Source of the DNA: Chlorops oryzae
Taxonomy: Eukaryota > Arthropoda > Insecta > Diptera > Chloropidae
Assembly: GCA_020466095.1 (NCBI GenBank)
Contig: CM035809.1
Coordinates: forward strand, 21,616,139-21,680,138
Length of the DNA: 64,000 nucleotides
Direction of reading: 5' to 3'
Numbering within the stretch: the stretch's first letter is position 1; the number at the start of each line of letters is the position of its first letter. A program made the translations under genes and the position numbers. Below, in pieces: positions 45,203 to 55,079 of this stretch. The notes beneath the pieces are model-generated. The model saw only the letters and a program-made list of their open reading frames with translations. It was not told the origin of the DNA and ran no database searches.

Positions 45203-46599
45203 TTATGCAGAAGCGTTCTCCTCGTCTTCATCGAGATATTCTACCTCGTTATTTTTAAGAGCCTGGTATCTCTTAATTAACAATTCTAAATTGTTCACGA
45301 TACTACTGGTTGCAGTATCTGAACTTCGCGATACAAAGAGCCCTTGGTAATCTTCAATATGAATTTGGCTTATTGCCTTCGTATTGAAATGATAAATTTT
45401 GTAATGATTAAAGAACTCAGTTATCAAATCGATTAAGTTATTTAAGGAATGGTGGGCTAACAATTCATTTTCTGAATTGCCACTTAAATGATCCAAAAAT
45501 TTCTTTACATTAGAGCTTAAAGAACTTAGCTCTTCTCTTTTAACATTTGCAACGTAAATCTCGCATGCGGGCATTTATTAAAATTATCATTTTCCAAGTA
45601 TACTGCCATTGCAACCTTAATAGTTGGCCAATTTTTTTTAAATATCTCTTCATTTAAGGGCAGTGGCAGCAGGTTGTGAGTGTATAATTGTTTTCTTAAT
45701 GATTTCAGGCGCAAAATTGGGATTCGCCGACATAGAACATTGAAATGGAAATTTAAATCGGCATATTGCAAAAGAAAATCTGCTTCGTTCATATGCGAGG
45801 AGTCGGCGCATATGTACAGGAATTGTACATTTAATCTTAATGCGTTTAACGCAGATTCTCTCGCAAAATTTCTCCTTACTTTCACATCGAACGCCTTTGT
45901 AATATCGAAATTAATAATCTGCATTTCTTTGTTGATGACGTTTTTAATGATTGCCAAATTCGCCGACAAATTGCCGATTTGGAATTGATCAATTAGCATT
46001 ATGTACGTGTGTATGCTTCTATTGAAAATTCTACGAGGTGTCAAATTATATAAATTAATCTTGCAACGTGTTTCTCTTAAGTAATTCATGAAGGTTGAAT
46101 CTGCATTTTGTACAGGAGTTGCCAAGTGCTTATTTATTTGTTTGTATTCCTTTTGTTTAAAAATAGTAGATACTTTGAAAGTTTCCTCACCGAGATTTAA
46201 TTTTTTGTTGAATTCATAAATTAATACAAAAGCTTCATGCAATATGCGTTCTGCGTGTGATTCCTGTGCCTTATTTGATGGTATTTTCTTTGCTTTGAAA
46301 TATTTATCATTATGTCCTGGCTGGCGGGCTTTCCAAAGTGCATCTTTGAAAATAGTGCTTTTAAATTTTGCGTCCAATGTTTGCGCTTCACCCCAATTTA
46401 TGTTTTCACTGACAAGATTTTCCACTTGGTCAGTAGCTATAGGGAATTCATCGCAAAGGTATTGCTGGTTTTCAATTAAAAATGCAGCCATAGCATTGCA
46501 TAAATCGCTACCTTCAACAATGTCATCAATTCCCGTATTAATATTAACATGGGACACTAATTGTTTGGGTGCCTCAGCACTGACGTTAGTGATGGGCAA
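45203..46599 (-). pseudogene. Family B gene, IDQF-domain paralogue with one frameshift
   Basis: 46599-45526 encodes 357 residues starting MPITNVSAEAPKQLVSHVN. It includes an ENINWGEAQTLDAKF stretch (compare KIDWGVAISIKEKF of family A), HTYIMLIDQFQIG, NLAIIKNVINKEMQIINFD, and FLYICADSSHMNEAD. Near 45560 the frame shifts by one, and 45574-45203 continues with LLAHHSLNNL and ISQIHIEDYQGLFVSR, matching RHSINNM and ISQSNIESYSGIF of family A. It ends in an acidic tail (EVEYLDEDEENASA). The start codon lies in the end of an adjoining TIR element, so the true N-terminus may be lost. A frameshift through assembly error is possible. Confidence 0.6.
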
Positions 46600-47247
46600 A
46601 TCCGAAACCAGTATCGATACTTGGGTATCGCGATACTCAAGTCCAATCAGTATCGATAGAACGATACTATCGCGGCTAAAGGAATCGATACCAAGATATA
46701 GTATCGAATAAAACGATACCCATTTTTATATCCGCTCCCCTGTGTAAATAATCATTACGATGATCGTAATACGATTTGTAATGAAACTATAAAATATGAA
46801 ATACTTAAAAAATATTTTCAGGGTATGTATTTGAAATGTATGTATTATATATGCAAATTATGTACAGTATTTTGAGCAGTTTTAATGAAAATCCAAAAAA
46901 AAAAGCAATTAGCATATTAAACCTTAAATTAGCATGAACTGTGAATTGGCCTATTATTGGGAAAACCAATATTGTTGGTTCAGAGCAGCAAGGAAAATTC
47001 TTCTTTTCAAATGCTCTGGCGAAAGTCGATTCCCGCACTCATCCATTATTAAGGCCGCCATTGAAAAAAGTCTTTCGCAAGGAACAGATGTTCCAACGAG
47101 TACCCAATTCAGACAGAATACTCTAAATTAAGTCTCCAAGTATCGATACTAGTAAGTATCGCGCTGCGAAAGAATCGATGCCAAATTTCGATAGTATCGC
47201 CCCAAAAGTATCGATACCCGATACTATCGTATCGGTATCGCCCATCC
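46590..47247. mobile_element. TIR element with GATGGGC ends and internal TATCGATA repeats
   Basis: Left TTAGTGATGGGCAAATCC and right complement TAGTAGGGATGGGCGATACC form imperfect inverted ends of hAT look. The sub-terminal regions are full of (AG)TATCGATAC-type palindromes (46605-46710 and 47130-47235). I see no matching 8-bp target duplication; the element lies exactly between family B and the third hAT copy, at a rearrangement junction. Confidence 0.6.
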
Positions 47248-47311
47248 CTACTACACCCATAAAAATTTTATAGATTAATTATTGAAAAATAACAATTTGT
47301 TCTCTTTGCAC

Positions 47312-47850
47312 CAGTGTTGGAAAATGGAAATTTCAGTGTGTACCTAAAATGGTCCATAAATTGTACCTAAATAAAGTAAAGTGTACCTAATATACCCAGC
47401 CGGATTTTTGTCCATAAATGGTAAATTCATTAATGTTTTCACCGAAGACATCAAGGGAAAAATTTGAGTACTTATCAAATCTGATGACATGGTCATTTAA
47501 AGGAGATGTTATTCATACCAATTCTAATGGAAATGTCATCGAGAGAAGGTGTTATTCACTCCCGAATGATGACATTGTCTTGCAAAACGAGAGGTACTGA
47601 TACGATGGAGTAATCTATTCCATTTCGATGACCAACCCGTGACATATATTCTTATGACGGCCAATGCCGCTTCTGTGTACATTTCATGAGAATGTTGCAA
47701 TAGAATCAGGAGTAGTCGCGGATAACCACAGAAGAGCTTTCACCATTTCACTCACTAACAAAATTCCTTCATCTTGAAATTGTACCTAATGTACCTTTGA
47801 AGTGAAAAAGAGCCGAAAAAGGTACAATTTCACCTACTTTTCCAACACTG
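47312..47850. mobile_element. Non-autonomous hAT element, copy 3
   Basis: Here the ends are perfect, CAGTGTTGGAAAA and TTTTCCAACACTG, and CTTTGCAC again flanks it (47304-47311 and 47851-47858). Slightly shorter than the other two because AAATGGACAAATTGTACCT is missing once. Duplicated flanks start at about 47248. Confidence 0.92.
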
Positions 47851-48123
47851 CTTTGCACGTTAAATATATGTACACTGTGGCATGTACAAATTTAATTTTA
47901 TATGAACAGAGACTGCAAAAACTGTTAAAACAAAATGTGGGAATCGAAAATAATATTTATAAAATTGATTTTTAAAACTAATTTGCAAATTTAATTTTAA
48001 ATTGAATTACAATTTCTATTTTATGTACAAAAATCGCAAAAACCCGAAATAAGACCGGATTCGATTTCGGTGGAACTTTATTTCAACCAGGGCCTTCAGT
48101 TTGGCTTCGGTAGTGTTCTGAAT

Positions 48124-49404
48124 CTAATCCTTAGGATCAGGATCGATCGTTCCATAAAATATATGAATTGCATAGGTTATGTTATTGTCAGCAATTATTA
48201 CAGGATCATTTCTGAATATTCCTGAGTATGACTCAATATTTGACTGGCTAATACTATTGATTGCAAATGAATCAACTTCGGTAAGCATTTTAGCCATATT
48301 ATTCATGGAATGCCTCACTAAAGTGTGAGTATACCTTGTCCCGACAAAATTATTTAAAAAGACCATCACGTTATCCCTTATATCTGTTAGATCATTTGGG
48401 ATGATGAACGTGTCTGAATGAGGTATTGGTAAGGGAATTTGAAGCGTACGTGTAACATCTTTTACACATTCAAATTTCTTCAAATGATCCATATCAATGC
48501 TGATAGGAATCTTATTTGTTTTTAAATGAATATAAGGTTTCTTACGTGACAAAGCTCTAATTGCATGAACATTTGCCGGTGAGCAGTCACACACTAACAA
48601 CTCAATTTTAAAGCTGCATACCTGAACAATACTTAGGGATTGGCAAAAGAAATTAAAAGTAGATTCCAGGGATCCTTTTGATTCAATTGCATTCACATTA
48701 ATAATATCTTTATGGGGCCCATTAAATTTCTTTTACAATCGCTAGATTGTAAGAGACCACACCATTCGGAAACTGATCAATGATCAGTGCGAATTTTTTG
48801 TTAATTCTTTCATACGTATAGCGAGAATTATTATGTCGTTGTATTATATTTGCAACGGTTTTTGTTACCGCATTTTTGAACTTTTGGGTTTCGAATTTTT
48901 CTTTTATGGATATAGCAACTCCCCAATCTATTTTCGTTTCTACAACGTATTCATAATCATCTTCAACCTCGAAATCTGATCCAACATCAATATTCATGAA
49001 TTCATTGATGGCATCTATTTCTTTAAATGCAGATGGATCAGATTGCTGTTCTAACGCCATCTTTTCGATCTCAAATTCTTTTTCGATGTCGATATCTGAC
49101 CCACTGGTCCTATCATCACAAAATTGTTCCGCTTGCACATCACTCACGATGTCCATTGCTGAACCACGGACCAATTCATGAGAAAATTGTTCAGTTTGGA
49201 CATCGTGAGTTATGTGCAATGCTGAATCACGGGCCAATTCATGAGGAATTTGTTCAGATTGGACATCAATCACGATGTCCATTGCTAAACCACCTGAATT
49301 TTCACTACCCGCTACCTCTGCACTGTCAAGACATATATCTCTATGTTGTGCGAGAGACGGCATACGTGCAAATTGTTTACCACATTTGTGACATTTAAAT
49401 TTAC
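48124..49404 (-). pseudogene. Family A gene, copy A4, with three acidic repeats and a one-base frameshift
   Basis: The exon begins at 49404 after TTTTGCAG with the C2HC finger. It then has three tandem repeats of about 26 residues ending D-V-Q-(S/T/A)-E-Q, where A2 has one. The body matches A2, except that one extra T at about 48725 (AAATTTAATGG for AAATTAATGG) gives a stop after NLAIVKEI. The frame resumes 48696-48124, lacking FLAK before MLTEVD. This copy reads IPISIDMDHLKKFEC at the D-x-D-H-L-K site. A4, D, B and C all lie on the minus strand within 6 kb. Confidence 0.75.
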
Positions 49405-49503
49405 CTGCAAAAGAAAGTAAATAATTTATATTGAATAATTGTGAAGAGTTATTATATATTTTAAACAGAAGTATGGGAAATTAAAGTATATCGAACAACG
49501 TTG

Positions 49504-50330
49504 TTATTTTAACTTATAAACTGGGGTGGGCAGCTCAACATTGATGCTTGTGTATGTATCTATGCTTCTTGTGATAAACTCTACAGTGAGGAAAATGTTT
49601 AGGAAATTAAAAATTTTTACACAAATTGAAATTAAAAAAATTTCCTCCGATAAAATATTTTTGGCTATGGCCAAATTGTAATTTAAATATACGTCCCCGA
49701 ATTGATCTATGATCAAAATATATGTTTTCGAATGCCGAGTGAGCAAGGCTCTCGGTGAGCCAGCGAACGCTGCGATGTCATTATTAGTTTGGTCAATTAA
49801 GGCTTGGAATTGCGGTGATTTAATTTGTTCCAACACGCAACCCAAGCCATCAAAATTTAGCGGTATTTTCGTACGGTTGGACAATTCGCCCAATATTTCA
49901 TTACCTTTTGGAAACTCAACGCAATCCAAACCTTTCGAGTTTATAAGTTTTTCCACATCCGTGACATTGAACACTGGTATAGCCGGTGGAATTGCTGGTT
50001 CAAATAAAGCTGGTGATTGTGCCGGTGGAATTTCTGGGTCCAATAAAGCTGGTTCAAATAAAGCTGGTGATTGTGCCGGTGGAATTTCTGGGTTAAATAA
50101 AGCTGGTTCAAATAAAGCTGGTGATTTTGCCGGTGGAATTTTGGTATAAAGCTGGTTCAAATAAAGCTGGTGATTGTGCCGGTGGAATTTCTGGGTTAAA
50201 TAAAGCTGGTTGATTTTAGCTGGTGGAATTGTCTGGGTGAATCTGGGTTTAATATAATTTTAGCTGGTTCAAATAAAGCTGGTGATAATTTGCCGGTGGA
50301 ATTTCTGGGTATATTATTTAATGAAATTTT
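49504..50330 (-). pseudogene. Family D exon: proline-rich repeats plus partial IDQF domain
   Basis: The open frame 50160-49504 starts within 18-residue repeats (PEIPPAQSPALFEPAL-type), followed by a linker with LINSKGLDCVEFPKGNEIL and KTYILIIDQFGDVYLNYNLA. The IDQF block then ends with IAKNILSEEIF, after which similarity to the other families stops. Its 3-prime end is linked to the intron upstream of copy A4, and the same junction is upstream of A2, so D and A parts travel together. The 5-prime side (50160-50330) has the same repeats with indels and frame breaks. Confidence 0.5.
49990..50330. repeat. 54-bp minisatellite coding an 18-residue repeat
   Basis: Unit AATAAAGCTGGTTCAAATAA plus AGCTGGTGATTGTGCCGG plus TGGAATTTCTGGGTT, period 54 (50041 to 50095). 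About five units: the first two or three are in frame, the later ones carry deletions. Confidence 0.85.
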
Positions 50331-51277
50331 GCTCATTGGTTTTAAATGGTGATTAAGTTGCCATGAATGTTCGAAAATTAAAGAACTGTGTTGTGCACAC
50401 AATTGGATTTTTGGGTTTAATCATGCATGGAAAGTGGAATTTTTCCCGAGATTTTCCATGATAAATAATTCTGTTTGCATTTATAAAAGAATCGTTGCAT
50501 TGTTCAAGTCTCGGTGAATTGTTCTGCCGCTAATCTCGATTATGAAATATAGTATATATGGTTTATATTGGTTTCAAAATATCGATTATAATGTGCCAAT
50601 GTTCGAAACAACATTTATATGCAAATGTTTGTGGCCACACAATTGCATTTTAGTGGGCGTAATGTCATGGATGTCCATAAACACATGGTACCGAATAATT
50701 AATAAATTATAAAGTAATTAATTAATAATAAATTAATTAATCCAAAGTGACCATTAACATTGTATAGTCGGCTGAGATTGCTGTTCAATAAAGTTGGATT
50801 TGCCGTAGAATTTCTGGGTTAACTTAAAGCTTTTCAATGTAAAGCTGGTGATAGTTGCACGCAGTGTGAATATTTGCTTTTTTGTATCTGCAATTTACAT
50901 GCAATATTCTCTTTTCACTGTTGCTTGATCCATTCAAGACTGTACTCTATTAAACATTGCCATGTTAGCGACAAGAACCTATTGTAACTATGGTCAGGCC
51001 CACGCATTGGAGTGTGGTACTGAAGCTAATGGTATGGCAGAAAACTTCGAACACACTGAATGTAGTTCTCTGTCGTTTCATGATCTGTCTGCCATACGCA
51101 AACAAAATATTATAAATATTTATTTTTCTATATTGAAACAATTTATATAATTATATGTATAAAATTTGAATTTGAATTTTTGCAACTCGTTTCTTGCGAG
51201 TTGTTCATGCGAGAGCTGCAAAATTTGCCCACTCCAATTGCCCCATCTACTATTATATTAACCACTCCCTTACTTAC
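50331..51277. other. Spacer, no gene supported
   Basis: AT-rich, including a TTAATTAATAAATTAATTAAT stretch near 50720. A frame at 50962 reads METLATRT-like text without support. A candidate acceptor near 51244 could open a further exon of the gene at 51278-51690, but no donor is clear. Confidence 0.3.
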
Positions 51278-51690
51278 TATGTTACAAAAGCAATAAGCTG
51301 GAAAAATCACTTCGCGCATGCTCCGCATGCCCATTCGTTTTTCAACTTCCAGCAACACTTTCAACGACCGAGCAGCTTGCAAGAAGTTCAACACATCACT
51401 TCTATTTCTGTCGTGTTGATGTCGTGCAACAAACGCATTTAAAATTGTTTTGGCGTTTTCAATGAGCTGCCTTGTACCGTCTAAGGTACAAAGATCTGTA
51501 AAAAAATATACATATTGTATGCATTGTACTCAGTTAATGTGTACATTAATTAATGTACCAATTTTGTTTTTTGCCAATTCAAATTTAAATGCAGCGATCT
51601 CCTTCCTCGCGTCACGTACCCTTTTGCATTTTTGTGCTTTTGTAAACATATTTTCATTTGTGGCTTCCATGGCTTCAATGGCAGGGCTCA
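51278..51690 (-). CDS. Gene G, two internal exons of an unknown helical protein
   Basis: Exons 51690-51559 and 51495-51278 have AG/GT borders (donors GTACAT and GTAAGT) and join in phase 1. They encode SPAIEAMEATNENMFTKAQK, RVRDARKEIAAFKFELAKNK, then DLCTLDGTRQLIENAKTILN and DVLNFLQAARSLKVLLEVEK, predicted almost entirely helical. No first or last exon is found. It may be the 5-prime part of the D/A4 unit, which follows on the same strand 1 kb away, or a separate gene. Confidence 0.5.
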
Positions 51691-51872
51691 CTATAATTAT
51701 ATGTATATATAATATAAAATAAAATTCGGGAATATGTAGTGTAGTGTAGTGTAGTTCTACATCACTACAATACATCACTTCCTTTTGTATCTGTGTAAAC
51801 AGTTTATTTAAAATGGAGATTACAGATATGAGTAAGCTTGCCGAACCGCAAGATTAGAAATCGAAAAAGAAA

Positions 51873-52189
51873 AGTGTCGCGGCAAGACGACGGCCGGCAC
51901 GCCCATTATTTGGTCGTTCGTTCATCCGTCGATTTGTTTACTTGTTCCTCTATTGTGGTTATCTCGCAATTTACATTTCCTAACAACGACAATAACGTAT
52001 AATCTATGTTCCTACGAAAAGAATCGAAAAGTGTCTTATCGGGCAGTATGAGCACAGAGGAGCTGCTGCGCTTGGATGAGGTGAGGGCATAATATTTCCA
52101 TAATTGAAACTCCCACCCACAATTTCACTATTTGCAGGTGCGACGCTCGCTTAAAATTCGTGGACGTCGCAAAGAGAAAGCGAAGCACC
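51873..52189 (+). pseudogene. Mhcl: Inverted partial copy of the myosin-18 5-prime end
   Basis: Complement of 16262-16134 joined to complement of 16005-15836, so about 128 bases with the start codon and first 34 or so codons are deleted. Intron 1 (52081-52137) is kept with both splice sites, showing a DNA-level copy and not a retrocopy. The exon text KSVLSGSMSTEELLRLDE and VRRSLKIRGRRKEKAK is intact. At 52189 it is fused to the small ORF unit. Confidence 0.85.
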
Positions 52190-52206
52190 ATTCTTCACAG
52201 GCCCCA

Positions 52207-52446
52207 ATGATGAAAATTATTTACAATACACATTTGTTTTGCATGTTGTATATAACAACTCAAAAGACAGAACTTTACGAAGAAACGATTGGCCGGTTGG
52301 TCGCTGTTTTCATGCCATTGGTTCATTTTGTGTATGTATCGTTGAACCACCTTTGTTCGCAAAACTTGAATAAGTGTATGGCAAGAGCAAATGACTTTTT
52401 CAATATGGTAGACGTCAATTTATTTGTAAGTATAAAATTAATTTAA
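52207..52446 (+). CDS. Small unknown ORF, 79 codons, fused in frame to a myosin exon fragment
   Basis: Starts MMKIIYNTHLFCMLYITTQK and ends NLFVSIKLI. It is hydrophobic with several Cys and contains ETIGRLVAVFMPLVHF. The frame is open upstream through the duplicated myosin exon (52138-52189), so a spliced chimeric transcript could add LLRLDE-VRRSLKIRGRRKEKAK to its N-terminus. A damaged relative is at 34279. No family is recognised. Intron-free, duplicated and short, it could be a real small gene or an exon that moves with the repeats. Confidence 0.4.
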   Translation: MMKIIYNTHLFCMLYITTQKTELYEETIGRLVAVFMPLVHFVYVSLNHLCSQNLNKCMARANDFFNMVDVNLFVSIKLI

Positions 52447-52619
52447 AAGAATTATGGCGGTCTTTATGGTCTTTCATGTTGATTATTACTTGTTGATTTA
52501 CATTAAAAACGAGTTATCGTGCAATATTGTTCCATTAATGAAAATTGCATTAAAATTATGAATTACTTATTACGAGATCATTTGTTAGTCGTTCGTAATT
52601 ATCCAAGAAATGTAAGTTT

Positions 52620-53690
52620 TCTTGTCAAAAGAAATTTTACAATGACTTGGCTAAGAAATTTGTATCTTATTGAACGCTTAAAATAATCTTCTGCAAATTC
52701 TCAAAGATTTTCATTAAACAGTACGCTTTCTTCTTCACTTCGATTTATACAAAATCCGAAGATCGTGGTTCGATCTCTGGCTGAGGCGAACAAAAATTGT
52801 AAGAAATATATTTTTAAAAATTTGCGAAATATTCAAAGAGACCATCGACCCCCTAGCATAACATGTCATGCCACCATATCACCACTGACATTTTCTAATC
52901 CCACGATGACATGTCACCGGTGAATTTACTATCCAACTCCTGTACAAATGTCATGCAAAATTCCCTATGAAATCGAATGCGTTCCGGCTCCAAAGTCACC
53001 CTGACTGCATCGATGATGTCAGGGGGACATTTCCCGCTGGGTTATTCAAACTTTTACAGTGTGCCTGACACATAGTTTGATGGTGAGAGGCGTACAGGAA
53101 AGGTAGAGGGGTTTGTCTCCCGTACCGGCGACACTCTTCGTGTAGACACGAAGGAAACATCGAAAGAGAAGTTCCAAATTTTTCACGTCCCGGCTTAAAC
53201 AGGAAGACGAAATGGGTTATCTTCCAGTGTTTCTCTCAATCTAAACAGGGACAACGAGATCTTAATGCGTCAATAAAGCATGATCTTGTTGTTAGCATGT
53301 TCACAGACACCTAGATGGATTGCTTTTGTTTATATTCCTATTTATTTTAGATATTCTTAAACCATTCATCACCCTTACTGAATATAATGCATGTATCTTC
53401 GCTGATCTTCTGGAAATCCTAAACTCATTGGAACTCATTTCGAAATACAGTCGAACTTCCGTATAGTGAACGTCTATACAATTTCAAACGCACAGCTTTT
53501 TCGTTCCACTTTCAGTGTACGTGATAAAAATTTCTGTAAAATGAAAATTCTATATAATGAAGTGATTTTCTGGTCCTGTGCGACTTCAATATAAGGAAGT
53601 TCAATAATTCAATGAGTAAAACTAACATCTAACATTTAAGTATTTCTTAGGTAATTTTATATGTATTCTGTTCAGAAAGAAATTATTATG
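52620..53690. other. Spacer with SINE-like and pogo-like scraps
   Basis: Near 52755-52790 CGTGGTTCGATCTCTGGCTG looks like a decayed tRNA-type B box. Near 53450-53610 CAGTCGAACTTCC and TATAAGGAAGTTC are weak inverted ends resembling pogo/Tigger MITEs. From 52840 to 53300 the DNA is less AT-rich with no gene. Confidence 0.35.
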
Positions 53691-53832
53691 TATTTATTTA
53701 TGCAGATTTATGCGTGTGAGTGTGGCTCTGGGATAGCGTAAGGGATGCTTGCTATGCTCTTGATTCCAGGGTCCGAGGTTCGATTCCCGGCACAGGCGAA
53801 ACGGAGTGTAATTTCCAAGCTAGCACTGGTTT
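53690..53832 (+). mobile_element. SINE copy 2, cut by the assembly gap
   Basis: Same as 41567-41712, including the left-flank text TATTTATTTATGCAGATTTA. That shared flank means it was copied together with its surroundings, not inserted independently. Sequence stops at the Ns. Confidence 0.85.
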
Positions 53833-53932
53833 NNNNNNNNNNNNNNNNNNNNNNNNNNNNNNNNNNNNNNNNNNNNNNNNNNNNNNNNNNNNNNNNNNNN
53901 NNNNNNNNNNNNNNNNNNNNNNNNNNNNNNNN
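53833..53932. other. Assembly gap (100 N)
   Basis: Exactly 100 Ns, the usual placeholder for a gap of unknown length. Order and distance of features on either side are therefore not certain. Confidence 0.98.
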
Positions 53933-54299
53933 AGAAATCACAAAGAAACAGGAGAAAATAATCAGGGTACAAAGTTTTTTATCGCCTGAAAACCCTGCCG
54001 AAACCATTTTCGGAATACGCCTCTGATTTATTGTTTTGTGGGCCCCTTTAAGTCCATTCTTTAATGAAATATTGGCTTTATTAACGTTCTTATCTGGCGA
54101 ATTAGGAAAAAAGAATGCTCCCATCGGTTCAATCCAAAGAGAGAAGTATTTTTCTTACTCCTCCAAGGTAGGTATTTGCCTGAGAGAGATCTTCTTCCGA
54201 TTAAGGATGAGGCTTTAAAGTACCCAAAGCTCCGAGTAGAAAACGTTAAAGATTCTCTTGGGGCCCTTGCTGGCGTTGGTTAAAGAGAGGGTGAGAGAG

Positions 54300-55060
54300 C
54301 GGGAGATAGATGGATATATAGAGAGGAAGTGAGAGGAAGTGAGAGGAAGTGAGAGGAAGTGAGAGGAAGGCAGAGGGCTAAGGTGAGAGAAATTGTGGAT
54401 GATAAGGGGAGAGACGGAGAGAGAGGGTGATAGAGGGTGTCATGGGGAGTGAGAGAGGACGAGAGATTGCGAGAGATGGTTTGAATGGTGGAGATAGGGG
54501 GAGAGAGGGGGAGAGATAGCGAGCGATGTTGGAGGAAAGGGTGAGGAGATGAGAGGAGATTAGAGGAGAAGAGAGGAGAAGAGAGGAGAGAGAGGAGGGA
54601 GAGGAGAGGAGAGGAGAGGAGAGGAGAGGAAGGAGAGGAGAGGAGAGGAGAGGAGAGGAGAGGAGAGGAGAGGAAGGAGAGGAGAGGAGAGGAGAGGAGA
54701 GAGAGGAGAGGAAGGAGAGGAGAGGAGAGGAGAGGAGAGGAGAGGAGAGGAGAGGAGAGGAGAGGAGAGGAGAAGAGAGGAGAGGAGAGGAGAGGAGAGG
54801 AGAGGAGAGGAGAGGAGAGGAGAGGAGAGGAGAGGAGAGGAGAGGAGAGGAGAGGAGAGGAGAGGAGAGGAGAGGAGAGGAGAGGAGAGGAGAGGATGGA
54901 GAGGAGAGGAGAGGAGTGGAGAGGAGAGGAGAGGAGAGGAGAGGAGAGGAGAGGAGAGGAGAGGAGAGGAGAGGAGAGGAGAGGAGAGGAGAGAGAGGGA
55001 GAGGAGAGGAGAGGAGAGGAGAGGAGAGGAGAGGAGAGGAGAGGAGAGGAGAGGAGAGAG
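54300..55060. repeat. GGAGA low-complexity array
   Basis: From 54540 to 55060 an almost pure GAGGA pentamer repeat. It is preceded by (GTGAGAGGAA)n near 54320-54370 and mixed GAGAG. The long Leu-Ser-Ser-Pro frames on minus and Glu-Arg-Arg-Gly frames on + are artefacts of the repeat. Strong purine/pyrimidine strand bias could form triplex DNA. Confidence 0.95.
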
Positions 55061-55079
55061 ACCAACTATTCGAAAACCC

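Noticed and set aside
17484..47850. Three independent hAT insertions sharing a target preference
   Set aside because: All three have the same 8-bp duplication and the same wider flanks, so they are one insertion copied by segmental duplication.
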